Part shown: piece by piece, positions 10,656-23,050 of the stretch
Layout: each line of letters starts with the position of its first letter
Numbering within the stretch: the stretch's first letter is position 1
DNA from: Dicaeum eximium
Taxonomy: Eukaryota > Chordata > Aves > Passeriformes > Dicaeidae
Assembly (NCBI GenBank): GCA_013396995.1
Contig: VWZP01007501.1
Span: 78,448-142,447, forward strand
DNA: 64,000 nucleotides
Direction of reading: 5' to 3'
The notes under the pieces: generated by a model
Told to the model about the DNA's origin: nothing
The model's input: only the letters and a program-made list of their open reading frames with translations
The model's database searches: none
Program-made: the position numbers and the translations under genes

Positions 10656-12560
10656 ATTTGGAGTTTAACACCAGAAATTATGCCCAGTTTATAAACTCTT
10701 CTCATCCCAATCCTCCTCATCACTGCATCTCTTTATGTCCATCTGCTCTTCAGCCCTGCCCTGACAGTTGCAGCATTGAATCAATGAAACTTCATTTTCC
10801 TGTGGCTGGAATTACTCTGAGTTACCCTCAACAAATCACGGAGCCTCCAGGTTTGTTTGCAGGCCCAAATAAATAAACAGAAACAGGCCTGAACCAAATG
10901 ATCAGCAACGTGAAGAACGAGATGCTCCTGAAGTCAGCGTGCTGGGCTCCAGCCTGGTCTGGAGAGAGTTTTGTAGGCTTAGTTCAAATCTTGGCTCCAG
11001 ATTTGTACCTTGGATCAAAGTTTTGTTGCAGGCCCTTCTCCAATATAAAGCGAAGAGACGTAAAACAACAAATATCCAGTGAAATCCAAACACAATCTGC
11101 TCGATGTTATGCTCCAAAAATGAATGAACTCTGCCTCCCACCCACTCCCACTGTGACTTGCTGTGAATAAGCAGCACTCAAAGGAAACCACTGCAAGGAG
11201 CTCTGCCTCTTTCCAGCAGGAAAAACACTGGAGAAGGAGGAATGCTGACTCGGTTTACCTCTGCTGTTCCAGCTGGGCAGGTGTAGGTGAAGAACTGAGG
11301 GGTGTTTAAAAAAACATTGAAAGGATTCACTCTTCACACTGAGCTGAAGCCCAAATATTCAATTATAAGGCTTTAATATTTTTTTTTCTAGTAAGTTAGG
11401 AAAAGCACTTTTCTGTCCTCAAGGAATGCCCTAAACCTCATCTGAGAATTTCTTCATCTGAGGCGGCGTGGTGGTTGCAGCACAGATTTTGAGGGACAGG
11501 AGGATATCTAGGGAAATCAGGCACGTAGGGTAAAGCCATCCATTTGTTATTTATGGATCTCCAAGCCTCTGGGTTACAGGTCACTGCTGAACCTGTTGGA
11601 TTTCAGGGAAATGCAGAGTGATTCTCCATGGGCACACTGGATTGCAGTGATGAGAGCTGGCTGTTGCTCCAAATCACAAAGAGGGCAAATCTTGATCTGG
11701 GTTTTTTCAATTTAAGTAGTTAAAGAGGTCATAGAAGCTGCTGGCTCTTCCCCAGCAGAGAATGAAGGATTCAACTACCCCACAAAGCCCAGGAGCAAGC
11801 AGAGGCACTGGGTTTCCTGTAGGATCAAGATTTAGGGGGGTTTTACACAAGGTTTTTGTGGGCTGGCAGATATCTATTGGATGGTGGGTGCAGGAGATCT
11901 GTGTTAGAAACAACACCCAAATTCAGGTGCTGTTCTGTATTTGATGTATTTTTATATTTAAAATGCTGCTGCCAGCTGTACCTGTCACTGCTGCTGCCTG
12001 GCCAAGGAAAAGGGACAAACCTGCACAGGCAGGAAGGGGCTGAAGAAATTTCAGTTTAAAAGTTGAGGGGAAAAGCTCGAGGGAAAGGATAATGAAGGAG
12101 ACCCTTCAGAAATGCTGACACTATAAACAAATTAAATCTGCTTTTTCATCTTCACACACAAAAAAACCCAGTCTATGAAGTTGAGAAGGAGCGTGTTTTA
12201 AATGAAAAAAAAAAATATTAAGAGTGTAGAATCCCACCTTTGCACTGTGTTTGTTTAGAAAAGGAGTTATCAGTGGAGCACTGCCCTGCACCACAGGCTG
12301 AACCTGCTGCTCCTTGAGCTGAACTCTCCTCTGTGTTTCACCCACCTCTAATTACCCCTGACCAACAACGAGCACGCAGTGTTTACATTCTTGCTTATTT
12401 ATTCCAACAAAAAGCACAAGAAGAGAGGTTTCTGCAGCTCTGCTGTGGGCTCTGCGATTGTTGGAGTTTCCACGAGGTCACGAGGGTCCCAGATAACATT
12501 AGCAGCTCAGAGCTGTGTTGTCCTGTCGTGTTATCAGCAGGAAACATCTTTTAGCAGCAC
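10656..12560. other. intergenic, nothing recognised
   Basis: The sequence has mixed composition. Reading frames are short and lack codon-use or domain signals. I see no repeat of note. Confidence 0.6.
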
Positions 12561-12574
12561 AGGAACTTCAGCTT

Positions 12575-12690
12575 TGTCATTGGCCTGGCGCGAGAACATG
12601 ACAGCATTTTCTCATCCTATCAGCACTCGGATATTTTGGGAGCTGGTATATAAAGCTGGAGGCACACGGTGTCTCTTGGACATGAGGAGC
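12575..12690 (+). promoter_or_regulatory. promoter-like sequence without known gene
   Basis: An inverted CCAAT box (ATTGGCCTGG, about 12578) lies some 65 bp before TATATAAAG (about 12645). The pair repeats the ATTGGCCTGG plus TATA arrangement of the KLF2 promoter. An ATG follows at 12680. It may be a distal promoter for a non-coding RNA, or chance. Confidence 0.3.
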
Positions 12691-12699
12691 AGGTTGATG

Positions 12700-14545
12700 G
12701 CAGAAATCAGAGTGCTTTGCTATTTTAGGAGTTGCTGTAGCTGCAGTGGAGTTTTCTCGCCCTGCGTGGCTCGGGGTGGTATTTTCATTACAGCCCATGT
12801 GTGTGTTTTTGTTATTTGAGTGCAGATGGACACGTTTAAGGGAATTAATATGGTGATATAAGCCTTGTAAAGAAGCCTTTAGCACATAAACAACAAATCT
12901 ATAAATCATATCGATGCAGGCCATGTTTAGCTTTCATTAAATACTCGTAGACTTCTATGGTGCAAGATTGAGCTCAATCCAAGCAGATTTCAGATTGCCC
13001 CGATGATAAAATGTTATATTTGGGCTCTGAAATGAGCAGCATTCAGCATGATCCATGTGTTGGACAGAACAGCCCTTCTGCCTCACACAGTTAATGGCAA
13101 AAAAAAAGAAAAAAAAGTGCAGTGACATCTATAACTCGTGTTAGATCAGAGCAAAAAGTGTTTCAGTGGAGCTGTAAAGAGCTCTGCTGGAAGGGGGCCA
13201 ATATTGCAATTAATATTCTGTGTGGAATTACACCACTTGTTGATTATAGCGAGCCTCACTCGGCCCGTTTGATAAAGCTGGAGTGGGTTTTTTCCACAGC
13301 TGTCCTCACTCTTTTCACCCAAAGGAACTGTAGCTACCAAGAGGGGAAAAACTACAACACCAAACCCCCAGCGTGAGGGTTGCCCAAATTTTTCCTAAAA
13401 AGTGCAGAATGAGAAATTCTAATAACTTGAGGGTCATTTTGGGATCAAAATTCAGTGTAATCAGTGCTACACACCCTTTAATGCACTGTTTTATATTGCT
13501 CTTAGCTCACACAGCCAGATTTTCTAACTTTCACTCTTACTACAGTTTTTCTTAAATGTCTCTTGACATCAGAAATCAAAGATACCTTTTATATAGCAAA
13601 TTTTTTGGTAATATGGACAAGAGGATCGTTTCCTTACCAATAAAACTGGCTCCTACAATGAGAAAAGTCTGGATTTTCTTTGTGTTTTATTCTATATGGC
13701 ACACACTGAAAAAAACCAACCCAAAGCAGAAGTTTGTGGGTCTGTTTGAGCACCTCATTTGGCCCTCACTGTCTCAGAACATCCTGACATCTCCAAGCAA
13801 AGCCAGAGCCAGGAGCTGCAGCACTTGGAGGCAAAATTCTGTCCCCAAACTTATCTCCCACAAATTTATCTTTGTGTCAAATACCCAAAATATCAGGGGC
13901 TGGTGATGGCAGGCGTTATTTTGGAGGGGTGACACAGTCACAGATGGGGCACTAAGGCTTTTTTCCCTCCCTCTTGCTCACTCTGGAAACATGCTGGTGG
14001 AGGCTGTGGGAAGGAGGGAACATTTTGGTTTTCCTGACTGAATTTTGGTCTCCCCAAACTCTCTGAGGCAGCAGCACCGGAGCAGCTTTCTCTTTTCCAA
14101 GCTGCATTTTGTGACAAGTCAAGCCAGAGGGGCTCAGATTAATGAAGTGACATTTTTTTGTAGCAAATACAATATTTTTTTTTTTTTTTAAATTGGGGTG
14201 AGAACATGAATTCAGCAGAGAAAAGAAACAGCAGCTGCAATGGGTGGAAGTTAAAGTGAAGTCAAGCTAGAAGAGTTTGCTTCCAGGAGATATTTATGTG
14301 TTTGTGTGCAAGCATTTGGTGGTGGAATTGATGCAGTATAGAATTGAGCTGTGTGGAGATGTGGGGAGAAACCTCCACCAAAAAAAACCCCACACTTCCA
14401 AAAATTGTTCCAAAAATTGTTCCAAAAACTTCTGCCACAGGTGCTGTCCTGAGGCCTGGACTCTGCAGGTGATGCTCTCGAGGAGCTCCTCAGTTCCAAA
14501 ACATCTGTGTGATCCTCCATGGAGGCTTTTCCCCCCACTGAGCTC
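12700..14545. other. intergenic, no gene recognised
   Basis: Non-coding DNA with short A-runs (13,098; 14,170). The tandem TTGTTCCAAAAA motif at 14,405-14,430 is the only small repeat seen. Confidence 0.6.
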
Positions 14546-14549
14546 ATCA

Positions 14550-14930
14550 GCTGAGGAACAACTGAGGGAGCTGGGGGTGCTCAGCCTGGAGAAAAGGAGA
14601 CTCAGGGGTGCCCTCAGCACTCTCTGCAATCCCTGAAAGGTGCCTGTGCCCAGCTGAGCTTGGGCTCTGTCTGCAGGCACTGACAGAACCAGAGCTCACA
14701 GCCTCCAGCTGCACCCAGGGAAATACAGGCTGGATGTTAGGAAGAAGTTGTTCACAGAAAGAGTGATGAAGTTCTGGAATGTTCTGCCCTGGAGGTGCTG
14801 CAGTCCCCATCCCTGGGTGTGTTTAACAAAGCCTGGATGTGGCACTGGGTGCCAGGGTTTAGCTGAGCTGCTGGGGCTGGGCTGGACTTGATGATCTTGA
14901 AGGTCTCTTCCAACCTGGTGATTCTGGGAT
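14550..14930 (+). mobile_element. CR1 LINE 3' fragment, plus orientation
   Basis: The order of blocks is CR1: GAGGAACAACTGAGGGAGCT, CTCAGCCTGGAGAAAAGGAG, GGCTGGATGTTAGGAAGAAG, TTCACAGAAAGAGTGATGAA, and the terminal GATGATCTTGAAGGTCTCTT. It is 5'-truncated and continues into the octamer-type array that CR1 elements end with. Confidence 0.92.
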
Positions 14931-15248
14931 TTCTGTCATTCTGTGGATTCTGTGATTTCATGATTTCTGTGAATTCTGTGGATTCTGTTATTCTGTGAAT
15001 TCCGTGATTTGTGTGATTCTGTGATTTCTGTGATTCTGTGCATTCTGTGGATTCTGTGGATTCTGTGATTTCTGTGATTCTGTGATTCTGTGGATTCTGT
15101 GATTTCTGTGATTCTGTGGATTCTGTGGATTCTGTGATTTCTGTGATTCTGTGANTTCTGTTATTTCTGTGATTCTGTGATTCAGTGGATTCTGTGATTT
15201 CTGTGATTCTGTGGATTCTGTGGATTCTGTGATTTCTGTGATTCTGTG
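14920..15248. repeat. expanded CR1-tail microsatellite (GATTCTGTG-type)
   Basis: About 330 bp of GATTCTGTG and GATTTCTGTG units follow directly on the CR1 3' end; base 15155 is ambiguous. It is an expansion of the CR1 terminal repeat. The long minus-strand frame rich in T-E-S and H-R-I is an artefact of it. Confidence 0.93.
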
Positions 15249-15884
15249 AAATCACAGCAGCACCTCCCCGCTCAGTTCGAGTTTCCTGCAGGTGCCTGGG
15301 ACATCCCCAGCTGAGTCCCCAGACGCTGAGTCAAGGCTGGGGGGAGGCTGGGCTGGGGCAGGATCCTCTCTGCTCTCGGAGAACTCTCACCCACGTTTCC
15401 TGCACGGATCCTGGGTGAGAGTGCTGCTGTGGCAGCAGGGCACAGACGGAGGCTGACAGAGAAGCTCCGTCATTCAGAAGGCATAAAAACCATTTATTAA
15501 TATTGTAAATTATGTAATCATTCAATATAATGAAATATTCACCATTACAATATAATAAAGTTTTATTACAATACAATAAAACTCACGGTTTTTATAGAAA
15601 ATGAGTGTGGACTTGAGACCTGATTGGACTTTAGGATCCTTGTGAATATCTTTTACAAATATCTTTTATGAACACCAGGTGCAAAGATTAAAACAAGAAT
15701 TGTTTTGATTCCTTCTCTGAGCTTTCTCCCAGCTTCCCAGGACGATCCTGGGGGAATCTCTAGAGAGTGTGAAAACCACACCAGTGCTGTGGGAAAGCCC
15801 AGGGCTGTGTCCCATTCTGCCTCGTTGGTACCAAAAATGTTCTGCTCCTGCCCTCCATCCACACCTACAGCTCCATCAATAGAG

Positions 15885-16315
15885 GAAAGGTTGTATATAA
15901 GAAATAAATATATAATATTAAAAATATGGGGTTATGTTTATATATTTATAATAATAGTCATATAATAATATAATATTTATAATATTACCATAATATTTAC
16001 ATTATAATAGTGTTACAATAACATTTCTATTATTCATATCAATATAATAATATATAATATATTTCTAATTTATTGTATATTTATATCTATTTTATATTTA
16101 CATATGTATATATTTATATATAATTTGTATATAATATATCTATATTAATATTATAATAATATATTTAGAATATAATATTGATGTTATAATACAGTATTTA
16201 TAAATATATTCTATTTCTAGTGTGTTTAAATATTTATTGAAATTAAATTATAAATATAATAGATTTAAATATAAATAAGATCTATTATAATCTATCCTAT
16301 TTATCATATATAAAA
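15885..16315. repeat. AT-rich satellite-like tract
   Basis: About 430 bp are almost entirely A and T, with repeated TATAATATTTATAATA-type motifs. No gene is present. Confidence 0.8.
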
Positions 16316-16544
16316 TTGTGGGTTCAGGAGCACCTCGGGGCACAGGAGGAATCAGCAGTTCGGTCACCATTAACCACAACTGTCAGTCACAATGAATCTC
16401 CTGTAGGATCCTATTCCTGGCAGTGCCCAGGTGTTCCAGAAGGTTCTTTGGGGGCACTGCCCTGAGCCCATGTCCTGTAAAGCCGAGCTTAAAGCATCTG
16501 GGACACACCTGCTGGAGCCTGGGCCACATTTAGGTGGAGATTGA

Positions 16545-16760
16545 TGCCAGGTGGAGCCTGGGAAAAAGAGCTGCTGGTTCCTGGAGGTACCTGGTTCACA
16601 GAAAGGGTGATCAAGTTCTGGAATGTTCTGCCCTGGAGGTGCTGCAGTCCCCATCCCTGGGTGTGTTTAACAAAGCCTGGATGTGGCACTGGGTGCCAGG
16701 GTTTAGCTGAGCTGCTGGGGCTGGGCTGGACTCGATGATCTTGAATGTCTCTTCCAACCC
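16545..16760 (+). mobile_element. second CR1 LINE 3' fragment, plus orientation
   Basis: From 16,597 it matches the copy at 14,750-14,930 almost base for base (TTCTGGAATGTTCTGCCCTG, GGTGCTGCAGTCCCCATCCC, GATGATCTTGAATGTCTCTT). Both belong to the same young subfamily. Confidence 0.9.
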
Positions 16761-16861
16761 AGTGATTCTGTGTGAATTCTGTGATTCTGTGAATTCTGTG
16801 ATTCTGTGACTCTGTTGATTCTGTGATTCTATGGATATTCTGTGACTCTGTGACTCTGTGA
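16761..16861. repeat. CR1-tail microsatellite (GATTCTGTG-type)
   Basis: A shorter version of the array behind the first CR1 copy, with GACTCTGTG variants near the end. Confidence 0.9.
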
Positions 16862-17345
16862 GCCACCAGAGCTGCTGTGGAGGAAGCAGAGCTGCCCTTG
16901 GCTGGCGAGGAGGGCGAGCATCCTCCCCAGAGCGAGCAGAGCCACCTTCTGCAGGGCTTCCAGGGGCTGCACGGCGGCTGCAGCACCCTCAGGCTGCTGA
17001 GGTGCTGGGGCTGCCACCCTGAGCCTCTCTGGGGTTTTTTTTGGGTGGCTCCACCGCTGCTTTTATCTCGGTCTGCCACAGGGGAAGGGCAGCTGCAGCC
17101 GATTCCCACGGGCCCGAAAGAGCAGCAGCAGAATAAACTGGAAAAGCTCCGCAGAGAAAGGCACAGAACTGGTGCTGTGGAAGTGAAAGGGCTGAAGGGG
17201 CCTTTGGCCTGCACAGGGAGGGAACCATCTTCTTGTTTTTCTGACACTCTTGAAAAGAAGGAAACAGCTGCTTTTCATTTTCTGTGTCAAGCAGCACCCG
17301 TCAGTGCCAGCCCCACAAAGCTGGGCTGAGCCCCTCTCTCAGGGG
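16862..17345. other. GC-richer unique segment, no gene recognised
   Basis: The plus strand is open for 150 codons (16,877-17,329) and the minus strand is also largely open. The composition is even, but neither translation resembles a protein family I know, and no splice or promoter context supports a gene. Confidence 0.4.
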
Positions 17346-17518
17346 TGTTGGGCGGCAAGAGCAAGGCGCAGGGGCTAGGTGGGAAAATGACCCAAATTTC
17401 AGATTTTATTAATTTTTTTTTTAATATTTATTACAAATATTTGTAATTTTATTATGACAATTTTTTTAAATTTTGGATTTTATTAAATTTCAGATTTTAT
17501 TTAAAAAAGAACCAACCC

Positions 17519-17664
17519 ATTCAGCTTGTTTTGAGGCTATTGCCTGTTTAGCCATTGTTGGAATGAAAGCAGTTGGGGACATAATAATTCCCATCCCACG
17601 CTGCAGCACTGAACTCTGCACTAACAAAGAGACATCACCGAGCGTGGCACGAAGGATAAATTAA
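17519..17664. repeat. diverged duplicated block, copy 1
   Basis: It matches 20,009-20,155 in the same orientation over the full 146 bp: CATTCAGCTTGTTT, TTCCCATCCCAC, CTCTGCACTAACAAAGAG, GAGCGTGGCAC and GATAAATTAA are shared. Function unknown. Confidence 0.85.
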
Positions 17665-19299
17665 CTTTTTTCCCTATTATCCCATTGAAAAAATACACTC
17701 TTGCAGCCTTCTGTAAAAATATCTCTGGGCAAAACAGATTATTTTGACTTTGGACAGCATCATTCACGAAACACTGCACCACAACCTTGGTCTGAAGGAA
17801 ACCACACGATTTGACTCCTTTTATCTCAGATCGGCGGCGGAGAGCTCGGTGCGGTTACAGCTCTCCTCATTTCTCAGAAGACATGATCACATTTAATCAT
17901 TGTGTCAGTTGGCACAAACACCCTGTTTGTAGTGAAATGCTAAAAAACAGAGCCTTTATCTCGCCCTCCATCAAGATTCGGACGATAGAAGCTCTTAACG
18001 TTAAAACTCATCAGTAATGAAACATTTGAAGGGCTCAGCTCCCCAGCTTGTTTACTGTAGCTGATTTTAAAGAATGGTCTGATCTCCCCTGCCTAATATA
18101 ACAAATACAGCATCAGTAATCTCCACCCAAGGGCATTCATTCCTTGGCAGGCTCCACTTTGGCTCTAAGATATTATTATTATTTTTTTGAGGCAGTGACA
18201 GCTCACTTGCTCCACTGAGCAGCACATTTCAGAGTCCGCAGCTCCTACAGGGGTTGCCTCACAGCGTGGCCTCACCAGCTGCACAGAGCAGGAGCCAAGA
18301 GCAATTTGGAGGGGGAGAGAGAATTGGAAGAGGAGCGTGATTCCCCATCTGACCCACACCAGAGAGTTTCTCTCTCTGAATCCCTCAGGTCTGCTGGGAG
18401 AGCTGCAGCTCTCGGTGACACCACCCGCTGCTCCTAGGCCTGGCCTGCCCTGATTTAATGTCATTTATTGGCACCCACTCGTGCTGGGGTATCGAGAAGT
18501 CCCAAGCAAGCCAAAACCTGCCCTGCACACAGAGTGAGCAAGCACCAAGGAGAAAATCAGCCCTTGCCTAAAGAGCTGCTCGTCACGTTTAAATCCCGTT
18601 GGGTTTGTCTCTGTCCTGTGGGGCCACTCCCCACCTTGCACACCTCTGTCAGTGGCAGCACAGGCTGGCAGCTCCAGGAGAGCTGCAGGGAGGTTGTGTT
18701 TGTGCTCAGGCTGCACTTTCAAAGCCGACCATTAAGTTTGAAAAATTGCTTTTCTGTCCAGCAGGCTGTTTGAGCTCTCAGAAAACCAACAGCAGGAGGG
18801 GACAGCTCCAAGTGTCACTGCCTGGCACCCAGAGCTGCCCTGTCCTTCTCCAGGAGCATCTTCCCTGGCTGCAGCAGCACCCTCCAAACCAGCTCCAAAG
18901 GGGGAAAAGGAGCGTTGCTAAAAGTCACTGTCATTTCTACCAGGCCAGCCCAAACCCTGCCTCAGCTGCTGCTTGGGGCTGTGGAACCATTGCTTTCGTG
19001 GAGAGCTGAGTTTCGGTGGTTTCCAACGACTTGCTCTGTCGGTATGAAATTGTGGAGGAGTTGAAAAACTCAGCTGTGCTCTGGGGCAAACAGACAAACA
19101 CAGAAAAGGCAGTGCAAGGCCTGCACCCCTGCCCCGGAGCAGCCCCTTGTGCCCAGAGCTGCCACTTTTCCCTCCTGCCACCAAAACCCCCCGTGTCCTC
19201 TGCTGCAGAGCGTGTGGCTGCTGGAGTTTTGATATTTTATGAGTTCCTTGGGTTCCTGAGGTTTTATTCCCAGGAGGAAGTTCATTTTCTCAGCACAGA

Positions 19300-19670
19300 A
19301 TTCGATTAACAGATCTCTGAGCTGTGTGTTTTTCAAGGATAGGTGGTGTTTTTCTGCCCTGTCTCCCACATGGAGGATGTGGATCATTCTCTCTTTCTTA
19401 GCCAATGATGTGAACAATTATCATTGAATTCTAAACATTCTGATATTTTTGTACTGAGCATGAAGAAGAAAACATCTGAGCTCTGTACCTGGGCACAGAA
19501 TAGTCCAAAATCCTTCTGGCCAATGGAGTAATTTTAATAAATTTATCTCATAAATTATTAATCATATAAATTATTATAAATAGTTATGATTATTTAGTAT
19601 AACAAATATATATAAATTATATAAATGATTTTATAAATAATTAATCATTTAAAGCCTTCTGAACTGACAG
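19300..19670 (+). mobile_element. LTR-like repeat, old diverged copy
   Basis: It shares ordered blocks with the copies at 28,513 and 57,110: CCTGTCTCCCACATGGAGGA, CTCTGTACCTGGGCA, AATCCTTCTG, TTTTAATAAAT and CCTTCTGA. Its 5' end is missing and an AT-rich expansion sits inside it. Likely a decayed solo LTR, with no coding capacity. Confidence 0.6.
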
Positions 19671-20008
19671 CACAGAGAGCTGCAAGCCAGCCTGGGTGAA
19701 CTCAATCACAGCCTTGAGATGCAGGTAAAGCAACAGCAAAGGCAAACCAACCTTTGCAATGCCAGCTTACAGCGTGTGAGCAGGGAAAAATAACACTTTA
19801 ACTCCTTGTTTAGGGAAAAAAAGCAGCAGAACCCTTCCCTGAATGAGACACGAGCTGACAGTGGTGCTTTTATGACTCTCCCCAGTCAGGGATGAATCAC
19901 TGGATGTGAGCAGGGACGGGCTGTTCCTAATCCGAGCCTTGCAGCCCAGTGCCACCCAAAACAAGGTGATTGCCTTGCTCCTGCTCTCTGCTCATGTCAC
20001 TGCCTGTC

Positions 20009-20155
20009 ATTCAGCTTGTTTGGAGGCTTCTGCCTTTTTATTTCATCGTTGGAATGGAAGCGGCTGGGCACACCACAATTCCCATCCCACTCCGAGCACT
20101 GAGCTCTGCACTAACAAAGAGCCATCCCTGAGCGTGGCACCAACGATAAATTAAT
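20009..20155. repeat. diverged duplicated block, copy 2
   Basis: Partner of 17,519-17,664 at an offset of about 2.49 kb. Length is preserved despite roughly one base in five differing, which points to an old duplication or two members of a dispersed family. Confidence 0.85.
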
Positions 20156-20159
20156 GTAA

Positions 20160-22050
20160 AAATTTCAATAAATTTTCCTCTCTCTCTCATGTCACCAGCA
20201 GCTCTTCCTGCCCTTCCTATTCTTATTATAAAACATGCTAAATTTCTGATTGTAAGATTGAACAAAATGGTGTGGGTCAGATCCATATTTTGGCAAACCA
20301 ACAGTCTTGTTTGTGACAGATTTTGTCTGCAGCAGATGTTTAGTTAAGAGAAGAGCAGCACAGGGTGCAAATATACAGAAGTTGTCCTGGCTTCCATGAG
20401 TTCGTAGCTCATTGAATTTCTGATTTCCAAATGGGTTTTTTTGGCTTTTATTTCTAGGCTAAATAGTTTTCTTTTGCTCTCGTGAATTTGAATCGTGGAC
20501 CTAAGCAATATAGAACCCTTATTAAGTTTTTTTTTTTTTTGGATCCACAGTGTCTCCCAGAAGTTCTGTCCTTTGAAGTACAACCTTTTGTCACTTTTTA
20601 TTTTAAAACTTCGACCGAGTTAATCTGACATTTCTCCATTCTTGTCCTAGGTGTGTAACCAAGTAAATGTGATATTTGATAAAGTTCTTGATCAGCTTTT
20701 GGTCACCCTGGAGGTCTGTGTGGCACAGGCAGCTCCATCCCCAGACCAGGCTGGGGGCTCTAAGTGCCACCACAGCTCCTGCTCCTCACCACCACGAGCC
20801 AAGGAGTCCCCAGACATCCCCAGGCATTTTTCCCCTTTTAATGAAATTCATATGTTTAGATGTTACCCAACACAGACATCCCTTCTTTCCAAGTTCCTTA
20901 CATTTTAGGTTACATATCCTTGGGTTTGGTGCTTTGCATCAGAAAATGGGGTTTTTTTGAAGCTCAGTAGTGAGGGTTCAGCATCTGCCAGAGTTGCTCG
21001 CACAGCCAGCATCCTGCAGCAGCAATTACTTTCCAGTGAGTCTCTAAAATTGCTTATTTACTTCCACTCATAGGCCAAAAATACTTTAAAAATCAGGACA
21101 GTTTTTTTCCAGTTACACAATCACCCGAAATATCTTGAACACACAGACTCCTGCTGTGGTTCAATAGTCAATCTGAAAATAGCCAAAACAGTTTGTAAAG
21201 CGTGTTAAAAGTTTTCTGTCCCAGAATTCAGGCTGCAGAAGCCTGAACCCACGAAAGCAAAAATCAATTCCCCTGGTTTTATAACAACACAGGGAAAAAG
21301 AGACAGCAGAGGAGAGGGCAGCCAGCCCGAGGTGCTCTTCGGCAGCTTCCTGGGCAGAATTATCACAACTCAACCACTGCTAGAATGGCCTTTCATGTCT
21401 ATTCATGTCGGGGTTATTTACTTTTACTGCTCTTGGTTAAAAACAAAAACAACAAAAAAACCCACCAGAGTTGATTTCTGACCAGACATGAGATTTAGGA
21501 TATTTTTCCATTAGAGCTTTTAAATTAATTTTAGTGAGTTTAGAGCATTGGTGTGGGGCATCTGCTGCTCCCACTGTTTTCATTTCTCACCAGCATTGAT
21601 AAAACCTGTTTTGGAGTGCAGAATCAGGGATCTCATAAAGCTCCCCAGAAAAATCTTCTGAAGATCTCAAGGCACTCTGCGAAGTGAGGCTCCATTTGTT
21701 TTCCTTACTCATGCATATTTTAAACTCCCTTTTAAGTTTCAACGCTTTGCATTGGTGTAATTCAGAACAGACCAGGGCCTTACATATTTTGCATACCAAC
21801 AAGTTATGCGAGTCCAATTTCTGAAAAAAAGATTATGTGAGCGTTATGATGCAGTTGTGGAGTAACTCACTGGGAAAAAAATAATAACAATAATACAACA
21901 AATCCTGAAGGATTCGCTTTGTAATTTTAGGTGGATGTTCGCAAATGAAAGCAAGGTTTGTGTCCACCAACAATGTCCAGAAAGGAATCAGCCTTTCTCC
22001 AAACCTACTGAAGAGCCACGGTCTTAATTTGTAGGTTTAAGTTACTGGCA
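20160..22050. other. intergenic, nothing recognised
   Basis: Non-coding DNA with short homopolymer runs only (for example T-run at 20,527). No gene or clear transposon was seen. Confidence 0.6.
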
Positions 22051-22051
22051 C

Positions 22052-22455
22052 ATATATATATATATATATGTATATATGTATATATATGTGTATGTACATA
22101 TGTGTGTGTATATATATATATGTATATATGTGTATATATATGTGTGTATGTGTGTATTTTTATTTATTTATATTTTATATGTATTTTATTTATTTATAGT
22201 TATAGTTATAGTTATAGTTATAGTTATAGGTAATATATTTGTTTATTTTATCTAGATCTAGATCTAGATCTATATTTGTTCTTATTCTTATTCTTATTCT
22301 TATTCTTATTCTTATTCTTATTCTTATTCTTATTCTTATTCTTATTCTCATTATTTTTTATTATAATAATTTTATATATTAATATACTTTTATCTATATA
22401 TATTTATACATTTTAAATTTTTTTACTTTAAAAAATTTATATATATATATATATG
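22052..22455. repeat. compound microsatellite cluster
   Basis: Successive arrays are TA/TG-rich (22,052-22,150), TATAGT (about 22,195-22,228), AGATCT/TCTAGA (22,251-22,272), TTATTC (about 22,278-22,350) and TA again (22,437-22,454). Confidence 0.92.
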
Positions 22456-22889
22456 CACATGTCATCTAGACTTTAAATGACATTGAAAAAGCAGAAAAAT
22501 AGCACGATAAACCTTCAAAGCTGAAAGAAAAAAAGAACCTGTGTTTTAACCGGGTATTTATACAGCCGGCACCGTTTAGTCCGGCGTGTTTGAGCGAGAG
22601 CGAGCCTGCGGTCGCAGTTGTGGATAAAAATACTGCAGCCTGCTCCTGCTTTAGGAGCTCAGCTCCAGCTCCCAACAGCTCCCTCTGTAATTCTCTTTCC
22701 AAATAAAAGGCTGGACTATTCCTGGCTCCTAACGGTGTATTTCTGTGGCTGCTGGGGTGCAGCGAAGGCAGTCTGGAATGTCAAAAATGACACACTCACT
22801 GCCAGTCCTGCACCCACGGCAATTTCGGCTTTACGTGGTTTGGAGTTAACATTTCGAGCCTGTTATTGTACAAGTTTTTAATTAAAATG

Positions 22890-23050
22890 TTGCTGCAGTC
22901 CAGATCACTAATGCTTCTTGCTCAAAGATCCATTAACATCCATCTGAAAACCGCTGTGCAGGGAACTCGATAATTTTGGTGTCCAGGGCTAAGGCCATCT
23001 GCTTGGAAAATTGTTTGGGTTTTATTTGGCTCCTTCTAATTGTAGAAATT
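22890..23050. repeat. duplicated non-coding block, copy 1
   Basis: It shares GATAATTTTGGT, GGGCTAAGGCCAT and TTTTATTTGGCTCCTTCTAA with 23,790-23,935 in the same order. The spacing is kept. Confidence 0.8.

Noticed and set aside
14752..15255. A 167-codon minus-strand frame with T-E-S and N-H-R repeats
   Set aside because: It is translated CR1-tail microsatellite, with an unresolved base inside.
16877..17329. A 150-codon frame on the plus strand
   Set aside because: No family resemblance, no promoter or splice evidence, and the opposite strand is equally open.
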